From the NCBI GenBank assembly GCA_023055355.1, contig JALJCS010000001.1, positions 26,349,881 through 26,413,880 of the forward strand: a stretch of 64,000 nucleotides of DNA. The letters run 5' to 3'. The notes under the pieces were generated by a model, which was not told where the DNA came from, made no database searches, and worked only from the letters and a program-made list of their open reading frames with translations. Origin of the DNA: Agelaius tricolor. Taxonomy: Eukaryota > Chordata > Aves > Passeriformes > Icteridae. Of this stretch, positions 24,201 through 35,300 are shown in pieces. The position numbers and the translations under genes were made by a program. Position 1 is the stretch's first letter, and every line of letters begins with the position of its first letter.

Positions 24201-27200
24201 ATAGTGTGGCAGTAGGTGTGCTCATGTAGTGACAGCTGGTTCCTGACAACCCCTTCCAGTAAATCCTTCATTCTTCCATAAGAAGAAGTGCTTTGTGCTC
24301 AGCAGACCAAAACCTGCTCCTCAGATTCCTGTTCAGTGGATTTGAATTGTTCTCAGAGATAAGCCCTGGCAAAGGCAGATGCAGCATGTGGGGTGCTGTC
24401 TTTTTGGTAGCCCAAAGGATGGGTGTGGTGATGATGTAGTGCAATGCCATTTTATTTTTTGAGCTTCTCCTTGGCTTCCTGTTGGGCTGCCTGGCTGTGG
24501 TGTCTGTATTGCAGATCTCCCATTTCAGGGCTGTTTCAGTAACACAAGGTCACTCTTGAGTTACAGCCATCCAAACTTCAACAGGCTGCCATGATTTAGT
24601 ACCATGCTGAACCTCTCCAGCTCGTACAAGGGGAAGAGCAAGGTCTGGGTCTCTTGCTGGGAAAGGTTTGAGGAGTAGGTTGGAAAAGAAAATCCTTTGG
24701 AAGTTGTCATCCTCTAGGACAGAAATGGGGCAGATGAATGCCACAAAGATAAGAGTATAAATTGAAATGAGCACAGTTTATGTGAGTGAGCGTCCTCCTG
24801 GAGAAGCAACAAACCTCGAGTTTGTTTTTCTGTGGGTTGTATGTAGTGTTTGACCCTCTGGGGGAAGCATCCCGGAGTCAGTGCTGCGTGCTCTTGTTCT
24901 TGCAGCTATGATAACAACAGGAATTAGTGGTTAATTGTTTTCATTAAAAATAGTGGGAGAGGCCAGCCTTGCAGATCAGCCTTGGGGGGCAGGGGCTGGG
25001 TGCCTCCTTCCCCTGAAACCTACCCCTGAAATATCCCCTGAGCCAAGCAGTAGCTAATTACAGCATTTATAATGACATGAACCTTTAATCACATTGTCCA
25101 TAGTGGACTAAGAGCATTAAAAAAGTAACAAAACCCCCACCAAAGCCTGTCACAGGTGTCCTGTGCAATTACGTTTTTCCACCTCCAGGACTTGAGGCTG
25201 ATGGCAGAAACTTCAGACATGCTCCTGGTAAAAGATACTGTGTCAGAAGCTTGTTCCCCTAGTCCTTCTCTCTCTTAACAGCTGCCCTCCAGGTCAAGGG
25301 AGGATTTTCTTAGTGCTGAGTGAAAGGTAGCTTTAAAGGTCAGATTATCCATCAGTCTTGTGGGAGCTGCTGAGGGAGGTAAAGCTGCTGCTGAGGTGTC
25401 TGCCTTTTTTACATACCTGTAAATCTGGCCCTGGTTCTGTAAATAATGAGGTTATATTTAAAGTGCATTATGTCAGAAGAGTTCCAGTGGTAACAAACCT
25501 TTTAATGAAAAAGCATAAAGCAAGAGAACTTTTTAACAATAAATGTCTTCCTACACTTAGCCCGTTAGGGTGCATAATCACCCCTCTGCATGGTTTTCAG
25601 CATAATATGTGTGGTATTGAGGAACTGGCAAGCTACTTGGCATTTGTAGAGCATCAAACAGTAGATGACTAAGTCAGTCAGTGCATCTAAATAATTATAT
25701 ATAAGAAATACTTGTGAAAATTAACCCCTCCATCTTACAGAAATAACCATGGCAATCTGTGTGGAGATAGCAGCTATTACTGCCCACATACAGATTGGTT
25801 TTGTTTCCCTACCTAACCCCGAGGTAAACAGAGTAACTGGCACAGAATATGAAGTGTTTTCTTTACTACTTAATGCCTTTCAGTGGATTCTGCTAACACA
25901 GTTACACTGGCTAGTTACTCCTGCTAAACTGTAAAATAGCTCAGGAGGGAACCATTTCAGAATTGCTTGAGAGCAAGCCAGATGCATAATGCCTGCATAC
26001 ATAAAATATGTTTTAAAAGGAAAAAGTTAAAGCTCAGTGGGAATTGTTGGTGATCTGCCTTTCTTAGATGAAGTTTACGTTATTCCTTTATCAAATAATT
26101 TTAAGGCAAGCAACTCCTCAGGATGAGGAGAGGAAAAAAAGTAGGTCTGTAATAACAACAAAATACCTGTGTGGTTTTATTTTTAGTCTGTGAGGAAAAT
26201 CATACAGGAGACAATCCCAGATTCTTGTGTTCGTTCTCCTGGGTCTTTGGTAGCTGATCATCCAGACCTATTTTAAGCTCCTTGGCTGTATATTTTCTCC
26301 AAGCTTTCAGGAGGAATTTTTAGGATTTAAGGCCCGGGTGTCTACCCTAAGTGTACCTGTGTTCCGCTGGTACCTGCTTGCGCTTCAGCTCTTCTCGTGG
26401 AGCAGGGCAGAGCTGGTGTGGGATGCGCCTGTGGTGCGGCTGTGAGCCCGCTCAGCCCGGCTCTACAGACTGTGTGCTCACCAGCACTGCCACTTGGTCA
26501 TTCCAGCGTGGCTCATGCTCTCTTTCACCCTCACGGTGATCGTGTCGCTGGAGCTTTGTGTGCCCTGCAGCCACATGGACTCATCTGGATTCATCTATCC
26601 ATGGCCTCCGCCTCCCGCCTGATGCATTTATCTATCAGAGCACTATAATCCTCCTCTTTTCAGCCAGACGCTTGGCAATTAAGACCCGATCTGCCCTACT
26701 TAAGGTATAAATAAGCCTTTAATGTTACTTGGGGATTACATTAGGACATGAGGGGCTCTTTTGAAGGCCCGGCTTTGGCACAGCAGGATTCACAAAGCAG
26801 GCTGCTCCTGCAAGATGCTCGAATAAGGGGAAGGGAATGGATTCCCAACCACGCACACAGAGAGCAGTGGCAGCTTCTGACCAGTGAGATGCTCAGTGGG
26901 CCTTTAGCAGTTGTAAAAGTATGTGTGTCAAGGGTAAGCTAGCTGTGTCCTTAGATCAAATAAACTTGTCCATGCAGGCAATAATCATCAGAGAGTTTAT
27001 TGGCTTACTGATGGAGCTGAAATACTTGGAGCTAGTTTCCTCTTTTTGATTCCAGCAGTACTAGTGGGTGGAATACTCTATACCTGACTGTCCTGAGTCT
27101 CCTCGGCTTATGAGACCCATGCATCTGTGGCAGATTGACTGTGTTTTGGCCACCATTTGCTCTTGCCTCTGACTTGCTTTGCTGTGCTTGGGTGACTGAG

Positions 27201-28768
27201 GGAGCTTTTGTGTATGCAGGAAGATACTTATGCTTTTAAACTCCTCTGAGTTTGGGGGAAAAAGCAAGCTGGGGAGTACCAGGTCTTGAGGTGTATTTCA
27301 TGCAGTCTAACAAAAATTCTGTATTTGCACATTTTGTACTTTCATTACAAGTTAAGACACTGAAATTAAACAATTGAAATGGAGTGAGGAGTCACTGGCA
27401 TTGTGTTGAATACAAGTGCACGCCCTGAGTGCACAGTGCCTCTCTGGAAACTTTTACAGCTTACTGATATGATGATGTTAAGACTGTAGAGTCATTAAAT
27501 GGGAGTGAAACAGTGTCAAATCATTTCCCACTTCTGGATCTCCTGGCACTACTGGATTACAGGCACTGGCACTACAGCTGTTATCTCAGATGCTCCCACA
27601 GCTGCCTGACACTGCCAGGTACTGCTGCTAGGAAGAGGAAGGATTAAATCTGTTGGCATCCAGTACCTGTTGTTAGCTCAGCTACTGAAGAGATAACACT
27701 TTTTTGAGTAATTTGAATATTGCATGCTGGACTTCTTACAGTCCATAGTTTATAAACTTCTTTCATGGCTTGAGGCAAACATAATAAACACTTCTTCTGA
27801 GTCACAACCCAACCTTGTTTCCACTGCACTGTCCAAGAGTTTCCTTAGGACCCTGACCCTATGGTCAGAGGTAGGAGTTTTACAGGTGATAAGGCAGCTC
27901 CTTGGCAAATCTGTATTGCTTGGTGTGTCCTTTGGTATGCTGGGCAGGGGGTGCTGATGGAAAGGGATATCTTGATGTTGACTTTAGGCACCTGGGGCTT
28001 AGGGCACACAGATGTGTACAGATGTGCATGTTTGTGCAGACTTTGGGCAGTGCTTTTTCCTGCCTAGAGTAGCAGAAAAGGGAGGAGAGAGGGAGAAGGG
28101 AAAGATTCTTATACACATTTATTTTCCCCCCTTTTTTACTTCTTACTTTTTTTTTTTAAATTTTTAATTTTTTTTTTCTTTTAATGGAGGGATTGATTTT
28201 AATAGTGGGCAGTGGGTGTTTCTCCTGAGTTTTGCCTGTGCAGAGCTATCCTGTCCTGCCCCGGGGCTGGCTCTGGGTGTAGCCATCCACCCCACATACC
28301 CGGCTGTGAGTCGCAGGATCGGTATGTACCACAGCATTGGTAGTGCATAGGCTTGGGCGTGGGCTGGGGCAGCTGAGTTAAACCGTGAAAAAGATACACA
28401 ACCAGCCTTTGACTCTTTTCTTCTTAGTTTGTGTTGTTGCATTCGGGCCAGTGTTGCCAACACTTCAGTCTCTTGCTGTCTGTGTTTAAACTATCCATAT
28501 TCAGACTGCTTCAGGCAGGGGAGACTATGACCAGTCTGGAAAGCTGCATATTTACTAGATCTGATACTGGTAAAACCTGAATTTCCCCTTGCTGTCAAAA
28601 GGAAGAGAAGTGTGGAGAGAGCAAGAGTAAACATAACTGTGCTCAGCTGGTACCAACAATAGGCTTCACTTCCCAGGAGGACTGCTCTTTCTCCTAGCAT
28701 TTTGTTATCTTGCTGAAGATGCCGAATATGCAGAACATCGTGAGCACTTTGCCCTTTTTGTCCCTTTT
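18236..28768. other. Intergenic region PPM1B - SLC3A1
   Basis: About 10.5 kb with no supportable gene. Open frames here (for example 20,465-20,836, 23,161-23,430, 25,358-25,672) lack splice logic and family motifs. Notable sub-regions are an A-rich stretch near 19.8 kb, an A run near 22.67 kb, a TAAT-rich block at 24.9-25.13 kb, a GC-enriched block at 26.33-26.65 kb, and T-rich sequence at 28.13-28.19 kb. I recognise no tRNA, snoRNA or LINE copy. Confidence 0.7.
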
Positions 28769-28781
28769 TGAACTTTGACCA
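28769..28781 (-). promoter_or_regulatory. SLC3A1: Candidate HNF4A/DR1 site upstream of SLC3A1
   Basis: TGAACTTTGACCA reads on the minus strand as TGGTCAAAGTTCA, a near-ideal direct repeat of nuclear-receptor half sites with one-base spacing. It lies about 140 nt upstream of the start codon. HNF4A drives proximal-tubule and enterocyte genes, which is where rBAT acts. A forkhead-like TGTTTATC follows at 28,794. No TATA box is evident and the transcription start was not located. Confidence 0.5.
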
Positions 28782-28919
28782 GTTGGTCAGGATTGTTTAT
28801 CAACCCAGAATAGCTAATTGCACTGTTTCCCATTTCACTGAACAAAGGTGCTGTGGCCAGAGTCTCCAGGACAAGAATTGTCAAGTAAAACAGCTGAGGT
28901 GGAAGCTAGGAGCTTACCT

Positions 28920-29316
28920 ATGGAGCTGAGTGAGAAGGGAGGTGTGCAGAACAATGGATTTGTTCAAAATGAGGATTTTGAGGACAAGGAAACGGCCACC
29001 GGTAGCCAAGAAGAAACGCCAAAGACGTGCAGTGTTGATGTGGACCCGGGGGCTGTGGAGGAGACAGTGCTGAAGCCTTATGCTGGGATGCCAAAGGAGG
29101 TCTTGCTGCAGTTCTCCAGCCAGGCCCGCTACAGAGTCACCAGGGAGATCCTCTTCTGGCTGGTGATTGCTGGTGCCATTGTGCTGGTGTGCGCTACAAT
29201 TGCCATCATTGCTCTCTCTCCGAAGTGCCTGGACTGGTGGCAGGCCAGTCCTATTTATCAGATCTATCCTCGCTCCTTCAGGGACAGCAACATGGATGGG
29301 AATGGGGATCTGAAAG
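28920..29316 (+). CDS. SLC3A1: SLC3A1 coding exon 1
   Basis: Residues 1-132 plus one base; donor AAAG|GTGAGT. It holds the cytosolic tail, the single membrane segment ([20 protein letters not shown]), the disulfide Cys103 and the start of the extracellular barrel ([12 protein letters not shown]). Confidence 0.97.
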
Positions 29317-32300
29317 GTGAGTCAGGTTTCATTCTTGCTGTGTAACAGTTGTGTGTGTATGTGTTATATGAAAAGGAAAACCAGTGGAAAAGTACAGTCC
29401 AATGGACAAAGCCGCCTTAATGGAGAGAAGTAAGAGAAGTTGTCAAGCAACGTTAATAGCAGCTCACATTGTTGTGAATAAATCCAGGAGCTGTTTGCTC
29501 AAGTCAAGTCTAAGTGTGGAATTAGAAAGGAAGTCGAGAGATGGTGCTGAGAGCAAGCAGCAGCACAGCTGCTGCCAGAGTCAGACACCTCCACAAAATC
29601 AGGAGGATGAATGGTGCTGAGCACCTGGTCATGTTTGCTGGCTGCTCCTCCTAAGGAAAACTAAAACTGACAAAGAGGGGAGAAAGATGTGTTACTTCTT
29701 GTTTTCTTCATGCTCTAGGTGTTATCAGCTGGTAAAAATGCGTGGAGATGGGGCACCTGGTAGCAAGGAAGCAATGGCACTTATCAGTAGCTGAGCTGAG
29801 ACTGCCTTGCAGAAAGGGGAGGCTCGGCACCCAAATGGACAGTGCATTTATAAACAAGGACTGATAGCCACACTGTACAGTACTGGCAGGTGAAGGGCAG
29901 AAACTGTTCCTGTAGCTGCATACCATAGTAACATGTCAGGAAGATAAAGGGACCAGAGTACAAACAAAATTCTTTTGTCTTTCCTGAACAGATGATGTCC
30001 TTTTCTTTTTAAATAGGTATTCAAGAAAAACTGGACCATATTACATATTTGAATATTAAAACCATCTGGATCACCTCTTTCTTTAAGTCCCCTTTAAAAG
30101 ACCTTGGATATGGAGCTGAAGACTTCTATGACATTGATCCCATTTTTGGATCAATGACAGATTTTGAGAATCTGATTGCAGCCATACATGACAAAGGTAA
30201 GCTGCACCTCCAAGCAAAGTAACTCTGATAAAAAGATGGGTACTCATGGGGACTTCAGGTTGTGCACCTGGCACTGCCTTCATGGTGGCATTAATCAGGA
30301 GCAGATGGAGGTGCCAGCAAAGGGTACAAGACAGCTCCACAGCCATGTGAGCTCTGTGGCTGCCTTCTCCTGCCCTTTGGCTCTGGGGCAGAGCTGAAAG
30401 CAGGACAGAGGGCACAGGGAGCTACAGCGGCAGCACAGGGGGCTGCATGCTCTCTGCAAGGAGGATGTTTGTGGGTGGTGGGCTGGCAGCCATCCATGCT
30501 CCCTGAGGCCTGTCTTATGGGCACTGGAAGGCTGGGATCAAGCTGAGTGCATTTCTGTCTGACTGAACATGAGGGAACACATGCTTCTTTCCTGCCCTCA
30601 CATCCTTGCTTTGGTGCTTTTATGCCTTAGACCAAATGTTTGCTCAGGTGTTTCTTCTTACAGCTGCTGAACTGAACAGAAAATGGTTTGCAAGTCTGAA
30701 AATATTTGAGGTTTCAATAAAATGTCTGTTATTTAGGAAGGGTGATGAAGAATGTGTGATTACTGTAGAATGTGTGTTTCAGTCCAACTGGTGAAGTGCC
30801 TTTCTCACCTGGGAGGTGCAAGACAGATGTTGAAGTCAGAGGTAGTGAAAGTGGTTCATAACTGCAGAAATCTGATTGTTCTCTCCACTCTCCTTTCCCT
30901 CCCAAGCTGTGTTCCAGCTACTTGCAAACACCAGTCAGGTCTAACTGTTTTGGTAGTCTGGTACTTTTTGTGGGGTTTTTGTGCCACTGTCCTTCACCAG
31001 ACCTCTGGCGTGGAAGAAGCCCCAATACCGCTGATACCGCATTTGGAAAAAATATGAATGTTGTCTTAAAAGGCTAAATGTAATGTTGTAGTGCAGGGGG
31101 AGGGATGATGGGGTTTTTTATGTTTTTGTTTTTATTTTTAAGGGCTAAAGGTGATAATGGATTTAATACCAAACCACACAAGTGACAAACACTGGTGGTT
31201 TCAGCTGAGCCGCAATCGGACAGGGAAGTACACGGACTACTACATCTGGCAGGACTGCAGGCAGGCTGCTGGCTCAGTCATCCCTCCCAACAACTGGGTA
31301 AACACGGGAAGGGACACACACACATCCCAAGCTGGGTGCCACAGGGCAGAATCAGCTGTAACATGATTCTCCTGGTGTACACGGGGTTATAAATGACTGG
31401 TGAGAGGCACAAACTGATGTTACTACTTGAGTTAGTGCAGATTAAGATTAAAACCAGGTTGGGAGATCACTTGAAAAGTTCTTACTTAAAGTGAAATTTT
31501 AAAAATTACTTTTGTTTCTTCTCCTCAGTGTTAAATCTTCGTTCATTAAACAAACACACACACACACACAAAAAAAGGTTGGGCACAAGTTGTTCCTTCT
31601 GTGTATGGGTATTCTGTTCTAGAAACTGTGTCAGGTATTCTGAAGTCATGGTTGGTTACAACAAAACAATGTGGTCTTGGCTATTGTCCTTTTTTCTGGA
31701 AAGTGCTCAGGCCAGAAAGTGTGTTGCCAACTTCAAATAGATTTATTTTAGATTAGAACCAGTGGGTGCATGATTAGGAACTTGTATATTCTAAAAACTC
31801 CAGGTGGAATTAATACTTTGTACCAATTTGTATAGTTTCTCTTTAAACTTAAGAGTTTTAAGAACTATCTAAGCTTTTGGAATCTTTTATTAGAGAGATG
31901 GTGATAAAGTTTAACATTTTTAACTTGCTGACTGTTGTTGGCCCTTGAAAGGGATAATACTAAATTGTAGAAAGCTCTAAGTTAACCAAAGCTATTTTAA
32001 ATAAGTTTTAGGAGAAGTAATTCCAAAATAAATGTTCCCACGCATGTTTTCCCCTCTATTCCAGATATTTCCTAATGAAAGTTAACTTAATAAAAAATTT
32101 TCAAAATCTATAATACTGAACAAGAAATAGGTGTGGTAAAGCACAACTAAAGGGAGAGCAGCTGGTGGCAAAAAGAAATGAAAATCATAACTACCAAAAT
32201 CTGTTCAAAATGTGGTCCACTGATTAGGCATTTTGTGCTTTATTCTGTGCTTGTAATGCCACACATTTTAATATGTGCACAGGAGGAAATGTTTGTTAAG

Positions 32301-35300
32301 TTAGTAGTTCTGATTGTCTCTCTCCCTTGGCTGAGCAGGTGAGCGTCTTTGGGAATTCCAGCTGGCATTTTGACGATGTGAGAAAACAATGCTATTTCCA
32401 TCAGTTTGGGAAGGAACAGCCAGACTTAAATTTTCGCAACGCTGCTGTCCAACAAGAAATCCATGTAAGTGTGGAACCCCCAGGTGCTGAGCCAACCCAG
32501 AGCAGCTCTTGCACTGAAGCCTGTGTAGAATGGCAAGTGCAGAGAAGTTTTTTATCTCTGTTGATACAAAGAGTTGTTAATTAGCCAGTCAAATGGAGGG
32601 ATGGCCCTTGTTTAGCAGAGAGATGTTTGCATTTTCGGGAAAGCAGAGGCAATGCTGATTTGAATTACAAGGAATGCCTGGGCTTGTTGATAAGGGGGAG
32701 ATAGTGAGTTTCGATCTGTCCACTTGTCTGATGACTTTCTAGGGGGAACATGAGTGTTTTCACAGTGAGAGTGGTGCTGATGGTGCTGCTCCGATGGAAT
32801 CTCATTCCTGTTTGCACTGTTTCCTTGCTGACAATGTGGAATTCATTAAAATATGGGGAGCAGGACAGCTGCTGCTTCTTTTTCCCCTTTCTCTAAGTTA
32901 TCCCTCAGCAGGTAGTACAGCCACGTCATGTGTTTAATTGAATCTGTAAGCGTTTGTCACTTTGTTCTGTTGAATTGTGGTGCATTCCTTGGGCGCTGTC
33001 TTCACAGCTGCCCAGTCCTGGGATGGTCTCTGCGGGCCTCTCCCCTCACCACGGGGTACTGCGTGAGCTTGAAGAGACAAAACGCTTCTGGTCACACCTT
33101 TTAACTCAGGCACACAATGAGAACTATCGAAACTCCAGTAGCAAAGAGATGCTGCATTTCCTATTAAAAAAAAACAAAACAAAACAAAACAAAACATGAG
33201 AGCTGGGTAGTTTGTCCTGGTAACATCAACCTTTGGTAAATGTGTATAAATATCATGTTAAAGAATAATTTTTATCTAGTGTTTTAATTCAAAATCCTGT
33301 TCCAGGAGGTTAGGGGAACTGAGCAGGAAGCAAATGGACTTCTGCAGAGAAACTCAAGTCTTTGGTTCAGCAGCACAAGGGCACCCAAGAACAGCCACAC
33401 TCAGCAACCAGCATGTTGTGGCTTTCATGTGTAAATAGATGTAGATTGGTGCCAGTGAGAAACACATCAGTGCTTGGTGTTTGCAGTGCTGATACCCGGG
33501 TTTGCTTTTGTGCTGAGCACAGGTCTAAGCATGGATATTTTTGGGTAGATTCAGTATTGGACAGACACCATATTGAGAGCTGCTGCTTTCAGAATGGTGC
33601 TATGAGAAAGTGCAGCTCAGTGAGGCAGTCTTTATTTGCCAAACAAAAATCTGTACAGCTTGTGCACTAATTCTACTCCAGCCTGTTCAGACAAGTGTAC
33701 TTCATATGTTTTAAAAAGGCAAGTCAATAGACTTTTTAAAATATATATAAAAATTTATTTTTTCCTCTGATGAAGACAAGTATTACAACTGAAAGGACAT
33801 TTGCAGAAACCACTCAAGAGGGACTGAACTTTGTTAAAACTGGGGCAATTAAAACTGTACTAATATAGTTAGTGAAGTAGGATATAGTTTTACTAATAGT
33901 GACTAACATTGGAATTTGATAGTGAAATTTCAAATTAATAGCATTTGTAATTGTTGGATAATAATTTCTTATATTCCTGAGAATCAACAAATAAGTCTGA
34001 AAAAAATTTTCAAAATTACATCAGTCAAGTAAGAAAGAACAAATGTTTTAAGAGCTCTATTGTGTAAAATAAAATTGGTGGCACAAGGTTTGTGCAGAAC
34101 AACATATTCCTGCATATTTGAATCAATGTGTTCTAATTTTGTGCACCCATGACATGAGTGTTCATCAACAACATCACTTAGCATGAGCCCAGTTGTGTTG
34201 AGGGACAAGATTAGAAACTGCTTTTAGTGAGTCATGCCCTGGCTTTGGTCTCCTGAATTATGGGAGAAGTTAGAGACCAGTCTTTTTTTTTTTTTGTATG
34301 AATGAAATAGTAAGATATACTTTATTTAGCTATTAATTTGACCTTAGGTCAACATGATTCACTTTAGCTTCTAGAAAAATTTGAAGTACAAATCAAAAAA
34401 TGAATTGTTATGTATTAACACCTCCTTACAAGTTTAGTTTTCTTTTTAACAGTATACTATTTTAAATGGAGTGGGCTTACTCAGACTTTTCAATTTTTGC
34501 TTTTATCTAGGATATTATCAAATTTTGGCTCGGCAAAGGAGTTGATGGACTTAGTTTTGGCACTGTTAAATTTCTCTTAGAAGCAACACATCTCCGGGAT
34601 GAGCCTCCAGTGAACAAGTCTCAGAATGAAGTAATGTTTATGTTCTGTCTTTGCTTTCTTTCCTGCTTTTCCTATGGAGGCAAGAGTGCCTGCTTTGACT
34701 CTTTTGGGTCTTAATTGTGGCTGTAGGAAAATCAGGTCAGCCTTGGGAGGCGGGTGCGTCCCAGGCACTCTGCACAAAGAGCACTCACCACCAGGAAGCC
34801 CCAGTAAGAACGGGAGCATAACTAAAAACCACTGGTATAGGCCATGTGTGGCAATGAGAGGTGATTAAACACATTCACTGTTGTTTATGTTACTTGCTTT
34901 TGCTCTGATAGTGAACTTGATGTTGTTGCCAGGTAGTGCCAGCACCATGAGACTGTTCTCCTGTGGAGCTGGGAGTCACAGGCAGCTGGCCAGTTCCAAG
35001 GTGGTGATGATGTTGTGTTACTCTGTCAAGGCACTGCCCATCTTTCCAGCCTGGTCTGAGGCCACAGCTCATGCTGTGCTCACTGCTCCAGATGGGCTCT
35101 GTTGGTTAGTGCTGTGGCTGGGCTTTCCCTGCTGAAGGATGGGATCCAGAATTATCAGTCCTCTGCTACTCCAGAGTTCCTCAAGTGCAGTTCAGCTCTG
35201 TGCTGTTGGTGTTAGCATGCTGAACTCATTTCAGTAAAAATTCATGACTGGTGCACTGTCTCAGGAAAGAATGGGGAGAATTTGGAGAACTGTGAAACCT

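Noticed and set aside
28848..28919. N-terminal extension of SLC3A1
   Set aside because: The frame is open but contains no ATG; the ATG at 28,920 gives the conserved N-terminus.
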